Below are positions 25,701 through 39,300 of a stretch of 64,000 bases of DNA, piece by piece. A program made the translations under genes and the position numbers. Origin of the DNA: Nymphaea colorata (lineage: Eukaryota; Streptophyta; Magnoliopsida; Nymphaeales; Nymphaeaceae); the NCBI RefSeq assembly GCF_008831285.2, contig NC_045139.1, forward strand, positions 26,578,412 to 26,642,411, given 5' to 3'. Within the stretch, counting starts at the first letter, position 1, and every line of letters starts with the position of its first letter. The notes below the pieces were generated by a model. The model was not told the origin of the DNA, made no database searches, and worked only from the letters and a program-made list of their open reading frames with translations.

Positions 25701-28700
25701 CTAGGAAAGTCAAGCTCTTAACACATCAGAACAGCAAAGCCTTATATATTGAGCAGTGAGTGGTTTTCTTTTGGAAGATCTCAAAAACATACTTAAAGAA
25801 TCAGCAAAAATCAAAGCAAACTTAAAATTTTCGTATTGTTAAAAGGATACCCAAATTTCGCACCATTAACAAAGAACAAACTGTGAGATTCTCCAGAAGC
25901 TATCACTGCAGAAAACGAGACGAGAGGAAGAGAACAGAGCTGAAAGAAAACCACATGTCTCAGCAGCCAGAGTTGTGGTTCATTCAATTAATAAAAAAGG
26001 GTGAATACCCTAAGACTCAATCTTTACAAGAATACCCTTAAGTAAAACAGTGTTTACACTTTACAGCATACAACATAACTTATTAGAACTGGATCTGTAA
26101 AGGATCTAGATCCAATAACTTACAAATCATCACGTCTTAACACAAACATTTGCCCATTAGCCTTAGGTCATCACTAACTCAAGCTTGGGTTAACATGATA
26201 AGAAGACTAAAATACCCTTAATAAAGGCAAATTATAAATTCACTAGTTTGTGTTAATTTTCTTAACTATATCCCGAACATTAATACATGATTGATTAATT
26301 ATATCCAGTTTTTTCACTAACATTTAAAGCAATTATGTGTAATGTCAGTTCTTAAAAAAAATGTAATTGTATTAATAAAATTGGACATATTTTCATGTAA
26401 TTTTTGGAGGGTAAAATAATCATGTTTTACTGCTTTAGCAATCAAAGTTCTAAACATAATCTTATGAATCTTTTCTATTAACCATAGAAAAACTAAGGTA
26501 TGCTCTTAACAACATGAAAAGGTTAGGAGTACTTTTTATGATTAACAATTCTTCTTTAGATGCGTTTTTGAAATTTGCCTTTACTTTTTCTGGCCAATAA
26601 AGTTGCAGATATTTCCATTACTTAAATGTACAAGATGAATGTGAGTGAAAGTTCCTCTGTCATTTCTGGCTTGTACAAAGATATTCGCCATAGTTCCATG
26701 GGGAAAGAAGAAAAAAAACACTATTAACTACTTGATTATTGCATCTGGATATAAATTTAAATTGTTAGATCACCCTAAATTCCATTAATTTCACATAATA
26801 ACCCACAAATATCTCCACCAAAATTCCTTTTCCAGAACAAAAAGCAAAAACGAAGCAAATTAAAAATGTGGTATGTACGCAGCACAAACCTTTGGAAGCA
26901 TTGGCTTAATGTAGCGACCTCTGTCTTCAGAAAATATTACATTCTTTGCTCTTCCAGCTCTTCCACGCCGTCTCTGAGCTTGTTGAGCAAAAAAGAGGAG
27001 CTTTTCATCTACCAGACCTCCTTCAGCATCAAAAATAAATTCATCAGGTATCTGTTCTTCCTGCTGCTCATTTTCTTGGTCATCATCCTCCTACAGAGAA
27101 AAATTGAAAAAAAAACGTACATAAGCACACTGTAATGTATACTTCTGTACTTTGGAGCAAATAGGTCTATTTCTTACAAGTCAAAGCTGGGAACAGAAAA
27201 GAAATTAAATTAGTGTGCCTCTCCTCAAATAAAAAAGAATTTACCTCTTGGTCTTCCTCTTCATCTTGGTCTTCTGAAGAATCTTGATTCTGTGGAGGAG
27301 GAGGTGGGGGAGGAGGTGGGGGTTGGTTTTGCTGATCATTTGGGCTTTCACTGATGATGGAACGAGGTAAAATAACCAGCTCAACCTGTGGATCAATATT
27401 CAAGAAACATATGAACTTGGAAATAGAAAAGGATGTAAGAAGCACATTCTTTTTTGGAAATAGCTTTTCCAGCCATAATAACTTCCACTCTTTACAACCC
27501 AAGGAGAAAGAGAGCCATTCTGCTTGCAGTGATTTACACACAAGAAGCTAATGATGGGCATTGAAGTGTCGAAAGTGGAATGACAGTCAATACTTTTTCT
27601 AATAGAAGGAAACAAGCAGCTCAAGTCTACAAGCATGGACATAAATATTATACAAACTATCCCACACGTAACTCGAAACCGCAGAAATACTAATTTACAC
27701 AAAACAAACATAAACAGAGCTGGTAAAGCCGTAAAGAATATACTTAGAAACCAAACAGAAAAAGTGAATAAGCACTGTATAGTCAGTACATAAAATATAC
27801 AAGATACCTACAGAAGCGAATTAACTCAACAAGCTCAGGAAATACCAAAGCCCAAGGAGAACATTTTCCAAGCCAATAACTACAAGCATTACAACAAAGA
27901 AAGCTATTCCTGCACAAAACATACAAGGAGAAGGGAAGTTACTAGAAGACCTATTGGACTCGCAATTTGAGAGTTGAGGCACATAAAATTGCTGGGCTGC
28001 CTTAATTGCTAAGGGAACCAGTAAATGCATCCATCTAGTTTGTTGTACACATGGAGTAGGGGCTATGAACATGCAAGCTGGCCTCTTTCAGCCTCAGGCC
28101 TCTTGGCAATCAAGAATGAGAATATGTTCACACCACACAGCATGAATGAGCCAATCTGAGCTCAATCATTACAGTAGAATATACACCAAATATGTCTCAT
28201 TTTCTAAAACAGGTGTCTTTTCTAGAGTGAATTTGTAAAATTTAATAATATACTTCCACTATAATATTAAAATATAGATAATGTAACATATCTGCATATA
28301 GTAAAAATATTTAAAATATATCTAAGATACATAATATGGTGTATATATATGTGTATGTTTGTGTGCTCGCCAGCACATGTTCATGCACGTGTGTATATCT
28401 GCATCCTTGCAATTGTGTATGTGTACAAAAATAGGTAATATGTATGTATAAGTTTACAAATCTCAATATATGTATCTTGTAAACTGGCAAGCCTGTACAA
28501 GATTTGCCTGTTGAGCCTATTTGATGATCACCAAGAAGCACTTCCGCAAGCCTAGCCAAACCAAACAGCAAACCACTTGGCTCATTTGCCAGCCCAACAT
28601 TCACCAAGTATGTAGAATCCATAGTCACAAAAAACACGAAAAAAATGCATTAAATAAGTCAGCCATTTAAAAATTTGAAAAAACACCGTTTTTTGAAAAA

Positions 28701-30512
28701 AAATGGTAAAACGAAAAAAATGCACTTTTTCCTTTTATTCATTTTTTTCAAGTTTTTTTAATGCCAAACTGTTTCTTTTCATTTTCTAATTTTTATTTGT
28801 TGCAAATCTACTTATTTTTTGATGTTTGTATTATAAGTTTCTTACTTACTTTTTATAATTTTTAGTTTTTTTATTTATTAAAAATTTACCACTGCCGTAT
28901 TATACCCGAGAAAAACCTCACCGTTTAAAATGTTGTCAGTATGCTAGAACCTTATCAGTATAAATATGTAACCATGAAATATCCATATGAAACCTACAAC
29001 CATTGGACACCTGCATCAGCTAAAGGAAGAAAAAGCTGAGATGAGTAGGAATTTGACTGAGAAAGCTCATGCTTTAAGCAAGTGTCATGGACTATACCAT
29101 AGTTAACAAACAGCGACTTTTCTCATACAAGAATTAAGTATTTCCATATAACCTGCATGCAGACCCAAGTCTGGGGAAAGTCAAGTCCCAGTATCTAAAA
29201 TGTCTACTATACTTCAACAAAATTTCATGAGTATTATACTGAAAATTCCATGTCAATCACCAGAACCTCAAGTGTCCTCATCTTGCAATAGTCTTTATAA
29301 CAACAGCACAATATGTTATAGTATCAAGGATGTAATATGAATAATTTCATGAAACCATATTTCACTAAATAGATACTCAACTGCCTTCTTGAGGTCATCC
29401 ACATTGACCTTTTCACGTCCCTCTAAAGCTGCCAAACACTTTGCAACTCGGGCTGCAAAGATTTCAGGTCTGTGCCCCTGGAATGAAGGAACATATTTCT
29501 CAGTTGAGTTGTTTAAGACACACATCATTATCAAAGAAAAAAGCATATTGAGACATTATGCATGTGCAATTGCCGAGCAGCAGGAGTAATACATAGACAA
29601 AGGGGGCCACATGCTTCAACAGAAAAAGAAGACAACATCCTTCAAAAGAAAAAGACAAAGGAATTATGCATAAACTGGGACATGTAAACACATATTCACG
29701 CTTGATACACAGTTACAGACATGTCCTTCTGGAAAAAAAATGTTGGCCATTCTACCTCAAGAATTACAGACCAGTCAGATAATTATATCTGCATCTGTCA
29801 CACGCTTCTCACTCATGAAACCTCCGGCTAGGATCCGAATGTATTGTGTTTGGTACAACCCTGAGCCCAATTCAGGCTCAGCTGGCCTTGGACCATCAAA
29901 CTAAATTTTGGATCAGGACATTTGTATCCATATATTTTGTTGGACCTACTTTCATCTTGGGAAGAAAAAGAACAATTTATGGTTTCTAGTTTCTACCACG
30001 TACATAAAAACATGTCTGCACTTCCCACCTCTTCCTTAATTTCAGATGCAAAATTTGGACTTCAAACCCTACATCACTGAATTTTATTCAAACCAGCATC
30101 TGCATGCAAATTCATTATTCACATTCTGATACTATAGATAAAGTATGATAAGTCCAATAAGAGATCTACTTGTCCTCTAGTATGTAGTATTCCCACATAT
30201 ATGATGCATTCATCCAACACTTACAATTGATCACCAGCTTTTGCCTGGACGAATATCCAATTTTCTGCTATTTCATGTTAGTTTTGTCTAAAGTTACAAT
30301 TTCCTTAAGTTTTAGAAGTTTTACAATATATCATCATTGTCTCATTCCTTCTCTTTGTTCAAAAGTTTCAACTGTTGGAAATCCATGTATATATATCAGT
30401 GTATATTTTATCATGTATGTGTCTATACAAAACTGTATAATGCATATGTAATATTGTATATATATGTATAATAATGTGTGTGTGTGCAACATATATATAT
30501 ATATATATATAT

Positions 30513-30543
<31 letters not shown>

Positions 30544-31294
30544 TGTATGTATGATAATGTGTGTGCGCACACACATAGGTATAGGAATTTATTTATATAT
30601 ATTTTTGTTATTTTTATTATCAATCTGTTTAAGTTTGGTCTTTGACCAAATTTTGGCTATGGACTGCTCCAATTGCTCTATTTTGAGCAGTTGGAGCTGG
30701 TCCAATGGCTAGCCTTGGCCTCTTTGTTTTGTGTTTTACAAGGGATTTCTCCTTCGTTGTATTTGTTCCTTGATGGATTGTTATTAATTTTTCCTTAATA
30801 ATATTAATGGTTTATGTGCCTTCTTTGTATTTGTTCTCTTGAACTTTTATCATTGTGAGCTGTTTTCTTGAAGATATTATCCATGTCACTTGGACTTGGT
30901 TTATAAGATTGGTGGAGACTTTTACATCATGCCTCTTGTTAAAATATAAATCCTTCACCAGCACGTTGAAGAGGAGTCTCTTAGGATTCCACCTCCTTGT
31001 AGAATGTGTTAAAATATTTAATGTCCTTGTAACATGTGAAGAGTCTCTTAGGATTCTATGTTATAGTTAATATCCTTGTTATATGGGAAGTCTCCTAAGA
31101 TTCTATGTTGTAGTTAATATCCTTGTAATATGTGAAGTCTCTTAGGTTTCTATGATGTAATTAATGTCCTTGGAGCTTGTGAAATCTCCTAGGATTCTAC
31201 GATTGGAGACTCTTAGAATTCTGAAAATGAGATTATAAATAGAGGCCGTGCAAACCATTTTGGCTACGGCTTCTTCTCCTCAGTTTCTTCTTGT

Positions 31295-31334
<40 letters not shown>

Positions 31335-34300
31335 CCTGCGTGAGTGCTGTTTTCGGGTTACAGATATTGGTGCTACATTTCTGTCATGGTATCAGAGCGC
31401 CAGGTTACGTTATCTCTACCAAACGAAATGCCCAAACAGGTCTGATCTGGTTAGAACTCTTTTCTCATCTTGTCTCTATCCTGAATTTACTTTTCTCTTG
31501 TGCAATTCTTGTTCCTTTTTCTTCTTGCTTACCAAGGACACATCTTGTTATATCGTGTCTTCTTTCCCTCTCATCTTCTACCTATATACCATTCCTTTCT
31601 GCTGTCATGGAAAACCTTTCGCATTCTAGCATGTCCTCAAGTTTTCTTCCTCACCTTATTACCGAAAAACTCAACCATGAGAATTATCTGATCTGGAAAA
31701 GGCAAATCATGCCTTTCATAAGAAGTCAAGGCCTCTTTGGACATCTCGATGGTTCAACAAAGGCTCCACCAATATCCGTCTTACAGGAAATAAAAAATGA
31801 GGCAGGAGAAGTTATTGCTGTTCATGAAGACAACAATCCTGAACATGCTATGTGGATGAGACGTGATCAAAGTCTGGTTGCGTATATTTTGTCCACTTTA
31901 TCTCAACAAGTGTTACTTTCAGTTTCTGATGATTGTACTGCAGAAGAATTATGGGAAACCCTTGCTGATACCTTTTCCCAAATATCAGAAGCTCGAATTA
32001 TGTACTTAAAGAAAGAATTTCAGAATTTGAGCAAAGGTTCAACGTCTATCATGGATTATTTGGGGCGTATTAAGGCCGTCGCAGACCAACTTGCTGCCTC
32101 AGGGAATAACATTTCTGATAAGGAAAAGGTGCAGCAAACCTTGAATGGACTTGGGCATGATTATCATGCTTTTATTACAGCTCTTGAGGTCCTTCCTGTT
32201 CTGCCTTCCTTCAACGAACTACAAGGTAAACTTCTCCAACATGAAATGAATATGAAAAGAGTCATTGAAATGACTGATCAAGGGAACTCCCAAAATGTGT
32301 TGGCTATGAATGTAAAGTTTGGTAAGAGCCATGGGAACTCCAACCATGGTGGTCGTGGCATTCTACCAACACCACATAACCAAGGTATGTCTCCTTTGGA
32401 TACTTCAAGAAAAATACCAATTTGTTTTCAGTGCAACAAGAAAGGACACATGAAGGCACAATGTTGGTTTAATCCTCAAAATAAAAACAAAGGGGTAAGA
32501 CATGATTATAAACAAGGAGGACAAAGTTCTAAATCCACCGCTGAAGATATGCAACAGCTATTGATGGCCGCATTCTCAAAGATGACTATAAAGCAAAATG
32601 AGCAGGGAGAATGGTTCTTGGATTCAGGTGCAGCTACCCATGTGACAGGAAATGCAGGTAAATTGACTAACTTATCCCCTCATTACGGTAGAAGTTGCAT
32701 TATAACAGGTGATGGAAAATCTCATCCTATTGCACATATTGGAAATGCACATATTCCATTGTCATCCTCGTCTCTATCACTGTCTAATGTTGTTCTTGCT
32801 CCCAATATCAAAAAGAACATCATATCCATTTCTAAACTCATTGATGATACAAGCTCTTCTGTTGAATTCACACCTTCTTCTGTCTATGTCAAGGACCTCC
32901 AAACGAAGAAAATGTTCGCTAAAGGGGAGCGTCAAGGGAATATGTACGTCCTCAAGGAATGTCTACCCAAGGATTCATCCACTTTTGATATAGGATTGAA
33001 GACATTTTCTCTTTCTCATAATGCATCATCAGTGCCAAGTTCTTGCCATTTTCAATCAAAAGTAAGGGGCCCTAACCAATTTTTGGAGTCTGATTTGTGG
33101 CATAGTCGGCTAGGACACTGTGGTCGACATTTCATTGAAAAACTTGTCACAGATAGTCTCATTCCAAGATCAAGTTTACCTCTTACTTCAAGTGTCAAAA
33201 AATGTTCAAGTTGTGGACTTTGTAAGAGTCATGTTTTACCTTTCCATAATATAAATCAAAGGGCTTCCAAACCTTTTGAAACTATTTTTTCTGATGTATG
33301 GGGGCCAGCCCCTATTGATTCCATGTCTGGGTCAAGATATTATGTCTTATTCATTGACTCTTACTCACGTTTCACCTGGATTTACTTCATGAAACACAAA
33401 TCAGAAGTACCTCACATATTTCGAAACTTCTATGCCATGATTCAAACTAAATTTTCATCCAATGTGGTGCATTTTCAATGTGATGGAGGGGGAGAATATT
33501 CCTCGCTTGATTTTATTGAATTTCTACGTGAAAAAGGGATAACTAGACAAATTTCCTGCCCTTACACACCACAACAAAATGGTGTAGTTGAGCGGAAACA
33601 TCGACATATAGTTGAAAGCACCATGAGCATGATGCATGATACTAATGTGCCCATTTCCTTGTGGACTGAAGCCTTCCATACTGCTGTATACATAATAAAT
33701 TGTTTGCCTATGACACTCTTGATGTCTAAATCGCCATATTTTACACTCTTAGGCAAACAACCTGATTACAAGAACTTGAAGGTTTTTGGTTGTGTATGCT
33801 ATGTTCACGTTGATGCTGCCTTGAGGAACAAGTTTCAAGACAAAGCTATTCAATGTAGATTCGTTGGATATGCTGATGAATATAAAGGTTTTCGATGCTA
33901 TGATCCAACAACTAAACGTATCAAAACTTCAAGAAATGTCATTTTTGATGAACATAGTTTTGATAATACAAATGAAATGCCTATGACCATTGAATCTTAT
34001 GATCCCTGGACCAGTACACAGTTATTCAATGCAGATCCTGTTATAGAAAATGATGTGCCTCAAAGTGAAGATTCAGAGAGAGCAATACAACCGTCGGATA
34101 TGGCTCAAAGTGAAAATCAAGAAGATCCAACACAGTCATCAAGTCATCACGAAAACAATAATGAACAGAGCAACGATGCACATCGATATTCGGGTCTTAT
34201 CTACAGTCGACGACTAAGGGACAGAGATGCTCACAGTGAAGAAGACAACATGCCCCACCTTAGAAGATCCCAACGCATTCGTCATCCCATTCACAGGTGG

Positions 34301-36275
34301 GTTAGCTATGATTCTTTATCACTTGATTTTCAGTTATTCATGGCAAAAGTTGGCAAGGAGGAAGAACCTACTTCATTTGATCAAGCATCAAAATCACATC
34401 ATTGGAGAAAAGCTATGAAAGAAGAAATGGATGCCTTGCATGAATGTGGAACATGGGAGATCGTTCCGAGGCCACACGAAAAGAACGTAGTGGGCTCCAA
34501 ATGGGTATACAAAATTAAATACAAACCTGACGGTAGCATAGAAAGACACAAAGCAAGGTTAGTAGCAAAAGGGTTTACACAACAATATGGAGAAGATTAT
34601 GATGAGACATTCAGCCCTGTGATCAAAATGGGAACAATTCGCGTGATTATATCATTGGCAGTTGAATATGGATGGAGACTACATCAAATGGACGTGAAGA
34701 ATGCTTTTCTTCATGGTGATTTAAGGGAGGAAGTATATATGGAACAACCTCCAGGATACACGAAAGGAGACTCTCATGCATGGGTTTGCAAACTAAGAAA
34801 ATCTATTTATAGACTTAAACAGGCCTCACGTTCGTGGTTTGACAGTTTCTCTTGCAAGATTCAAGAATGTGGTTTTCGGAGATGTCCTCTAAATCACTCT
34901 CTTTTCATTTATCGAAAGGAAAACATATTTACTTTACTTCTTATATATGTTGATGATATTGTTATCACAGGCAATTCAGAAAAACACATAGAAGAAGCTA
35001 AAGTTTTGATGATGCAAAACTTCAAAATGAAAGAGCTTGGTGATTTACGATTCTTTCTTGGAGTGGAGATTGATAGGCACAATAATCGCCTCACATTGAC
35101 ACAACAGAAATACACGTTGGATTTGTTGAAAACGTCAGGTATGTCTGATTGTAAGCCTGTTGGAACTCCTAGTGTTCTAAATCAAAGACTAAGTGCTCAA
35201 GATGGGGAGTTATATGAAGATCCTACGCAATATCGAAGTATTGTTGGGGCACTTCAATATCTTACATTTACTAGACCAGATATTATATATGCTGTGAATC
35301 AAGTATCCCAATTTATGCATGCACCTAGAGATACTCACATGGATGCTGTCAAAAGAATATTAAGATATCTTAAAGGGACAGCAGGAGATGGCTTAGTTTA
35401 TGGTAAGAGTGAAAATATAACTACTGGACATCAACTTATGACATTCACAGATGCAGATTGGGCTGGAGATCCCGATCAAAGAAAGTCCATTTCTGGTTTT
35501 TGTATTTTCATTGGACGTAATCTTGTGTCTTGGAGTTGTCGAAAGCAAAAGGCAGTAGCAAGATCCAGCACTGAAGCTGAATACAGATGCATGGCTGCAG
35601 GTACTGCTGAAGTTACATGGGTTAGACATTTGCTAGAAGACATTGGAGAAAAAATTAAAACATCAATGTTAATGTGCGATAATCAAAGCGCTATTAACAT
35701 TGCCTTTAATCCCGTACAACATGGTCGAACAAAGCACATTGAGATTGATCAACACTTTGTTAGACAAAAGGTGGAAGACAAGGAAATTCAGCCTATTTAT
35801 GTTCGTACAGATGAACAAGTTGCAGACTTATTTACAAAAGGATTAACAAAGGAACGATTCTGGTTTCTAAAAGGCAAGTTGTACATGGTGCAAAACCATG
35901 CACAACTTGAGGGAGGGTGTTAAAATATAAATCCTTCACCAGCACGTTGAAGAGGAGTCTCTTAGGATTCCACCTCCTTGTAGAATGTGTTAAAATATTT
36001 AATGTCTTTGTAACATGTGAAGAGTCTCCTAGGATTCTATGTTATAGTTAATATCCTTGTTATATGGGAAGTCTCCTAGGATTCTATGTTGTAGTTAATA
36101 TCCTTGTAATATGTGAAGTCTCTTAGGTTTCTATGATGTAATTAATGTCCTTGGAGCTTGTGAAATCTCCTACGATTCTACGATTGGAGACTCTTAGAAT
36201 TCTGAAAATGAGATTATAAATAGAGGCCGTGCAAACCATTTTGGCTACGGCTTCTTCTCCTCAGTTTCTTCTTGT

Positions 36276-36313
<38 letters not shown>

Positions 36314-39300
36314 CCTGCGTGAGTGCTGTTTTCGGGTTACAGATATTGGTGCTACATTTCTGTCACCTCTTACATTATATATGGAAACCCATGCAGACAA
36401 AGAACATAATCGCGGTTGAAGAGTTTTTTTATAGTAACTTCATAGCCTTATTTGTCCCAATCATTGTCACAAATATCGTTCTTGGGAAAATCTCGGCAAG
36501 ATTTTTCTTGGTATATTTTGGTGAGGTTGTTCTTCCTGGATAAATCTTAAGAAAATCTCGACAATTTTTAAAAAATTAAAAAAATAAAAATCATAAAAAA
36601 CCTTAAAAATTAAAAAATATTAGAATCACGGGAAAAAATTCAAGAAAAATGGCAGAGATTTTCATTTTTGGTGAGATTTTCCAAATCTCGCGATTTTTCC
36701 TATTTTTTCGTTTTATTTGATTTTCTTGTAAATATCACAAGATTTTTGAAAATATCACGATATCTGTGACACTGGTCCCAATGCCCTTTTAGAACCTTTT
36801 AATCATACATCATTATTATACATAGTATTTTCTTTTAGGGCCATTTTACTTGAAATTTTATGTTGACCCTTTGCTAGAGCTTCATTTTGTTGCAATAAAG
36901 TTTTAGCAAACAGGAAAGAAGATGACATATCTCTCCTTGAAGCTTATCAAAGACAGATGAGAGTGAAAACAAGGGAGAGCTTTGGTCAGATGAATACAGC
37001 GCAATAGTTGTATACTAGAGTGTTCTTCACAGATCCACTTGTCTTTGAACATTTTTTGGTGAACTTGAGGTATGATAGTGTTGCATAAAAACTTAAGGAA
37101 ATTATAAAGCAACAGTTACGAGGATTGACTCGGATTTTAGCTCTTTCTTTTTTTTTTTTCTGGTTGACTTTATTGCCATCTCTTATTTTTTGGATCCCAC
37201 CTGACTTTGAGGTAAAAATAAAAATTTGGTTACTTGAATCCATTGAGGAGTTTTCAAGGGTCAGATTAGGTTGGACAGGATCGTTTTCATGTCCTTGGCT
37301 CCTCGCATGCTAAAAGCAGTTGGGTACAGAATATTGGATTTGGATGGACATCGTCCATCCATTTCCACACTTTTTTCGAGAGTCTGAGACATCAACCGAG
37401 TTCAAACCAGTCCTTCAGACGTCAACTGTTCCTCTTCATGGCATGTCACTAGAAACCATCAGAAGGAAGGAGGATTGAGTATTATCTCCTTCCTCAGTAT
37501 CCTATGGTGTCCTCTCTCTTTCTCTCTCTCTAACACACACACACACACACACAAGTATGGGCAGAACCTGTCAGTTGAAATTCTGGTCGTGTAAACTGAA
37601 TGCTGGACAGTAGTAGATATTGTTTGGTTGCAAGTTCAGTCTAGTGAAATATAACTGAAGCATTATGAAGATGGATAAGAAAGAAATAATGCAGATATTG
37701 GAAATAAAATATGATGCATAAATTAAGCTCATTGTCTGAGTATATGAATGTTGTGCTGAAAGGATTTAATTGTTAGAAATATGTTGGTGGATGAAAAAGA
37801 CATGAAGAGGATGATGAAGACTGTACAACACCACTCAGTGAATGGGACACGAGTAATTCCAGAATAACATTTTGGGGATTGGGAGCTAAGGAATCAAGTG
37901 TTTCTTTCAGCGATAGATAAATTTGATGAAGCAAAAGAAACTTGACACTATTTGAAGCAAATGCATGTCAACCAATTGGACTTGAAGATATTGACTGCAC
38001 CGAGATAAGAGGACTAAGGCAAGCAGATGAATCTATCTAGCCTTTTGTGCAAAAAATTTGAGAATGTCAGTGTTAGATTATGTGTGAGTACATTTATGTA
38101 TATACGTATATAAGTATCACCTCATATATTACATATCCAGTATATATATATATATATCATACATAGGTCTACATGTATTTGTTTTCTTCTTTATTGTTCT
38201 TTGTTCTTTACTATTTTTGTGTTTTCTTTTCTTTCTCAGCTGTTTGTATTCTAGCCGTTGGAATCATCCCACCCAACATCCAGTCTGCGTGTTGGATTGT
38301 GTTTTTTTGCTGTGAAGGGACAGAGCTCTTGTTTAATAGGCAAAGATCTTGTTTTCAGTCAGAATATCTGTTTATGATGAAACCTAATAGAAAGTGTAGA
38401 AAACATAAAGGATTTGTAGAGGTGTAGGAAGCTTGAAGCTGAAGCAAAGAAGCAGCAACAAGATATTGATTTACTGATAACTACGAGGCGAGGACTGATG
38501 TAGAAAGTGTTTGCAGTAGCATTTCACATCGCTCTACCCTAACATTCATACGTTCAAAAAAATATTTATTTTTTGGGTGCAAACACAAATAAAGAATTGA
38601 GTTATGGGCTTCCAGTCTGGAGTATAAAAATCCAAAACCAGATTGCATTCACAGAATCACAATCACTTGCAATAAACACATAAAGTAAAATAGAGATGAA
38701 GTTATGATTTCATGCAAAATTGACAGCTTTCTTCAGTTCCTAATACTAGTTACCCAAGAGGCAGACTTGTTATGGTCACAGTCACAAATATCTGTGATAT
38801 TTGAAAATATTATGTTTTATTTTCATATCAGCATAAATGTTTTTTAAAAGGGAAAATCTCGTGACATTATCAAAATATTGTGCAAAAGTATTTCTTGTGA
38901 TAAACCACAATATCTTCCATTTTCTTATACAAAATTTTTTCAATATGTTTTTCAGAGTATTTTCAAAACCATTCTGAATTTTTACGATACATTTTTAAGA
39001 AAATTAGTAGAGAAGAACTTATTTCATAATTTTTTGTTCTCATTTTTTTATATAGTTTTGAGTTCTCAAGGTTTTCCTGAAAAACAATTTTGCAGAAAAA
39101 AAATACCTGACACGAACCTTGCCAGTAAAAACCCAAAAACTATATATATATTTTTTTATTGTTCATGGTTAAGGGAAAGATATGTTCTGAAAATCCACCT
39201 CCACAAGGACAACTGAAATTTGATGAAAAAGAGTTGAAGACAATTCATTCCTTTAATGGTACTAAGGGAGTCAGATGGAAAGAGAAAAGGCTCTTGTGTG

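Larger units (their letters stand above)
30937..36365 (+). mobile_element. Full-length Ty1/copia LTR retrotransposon
   Basis: A 5429-bp element with LTRs starting TGTTAAAAT and ending TCTGTCA, flanked by CCTCT duplications. It has a primer-binding site matching the 3' end of initiator methionine tRNA, a purine-rich tract before the 3' LTR and one uninterrupted gag-pol frame in the copia order PR-IN-RT-RH. The LTRs differ by four substitutions and one CT unit in about 448 aligned bases, so the insertion is recent. It lies in CHLD intron 6 on the opposite strand to the gene. The gag start (ITEKL, NYLIWK) resembles the Ale/Hopscotch lineage, a tentative assignment. Confidence 0.97.

Noticed and set aside
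31340-31606. Upstream extension of the copia polyprotein frame
   Set aside because: The ATG at 31340 lies inside the LTR and the frame runs through the primer-binding site; the extra 89 residues do not resemble gag.
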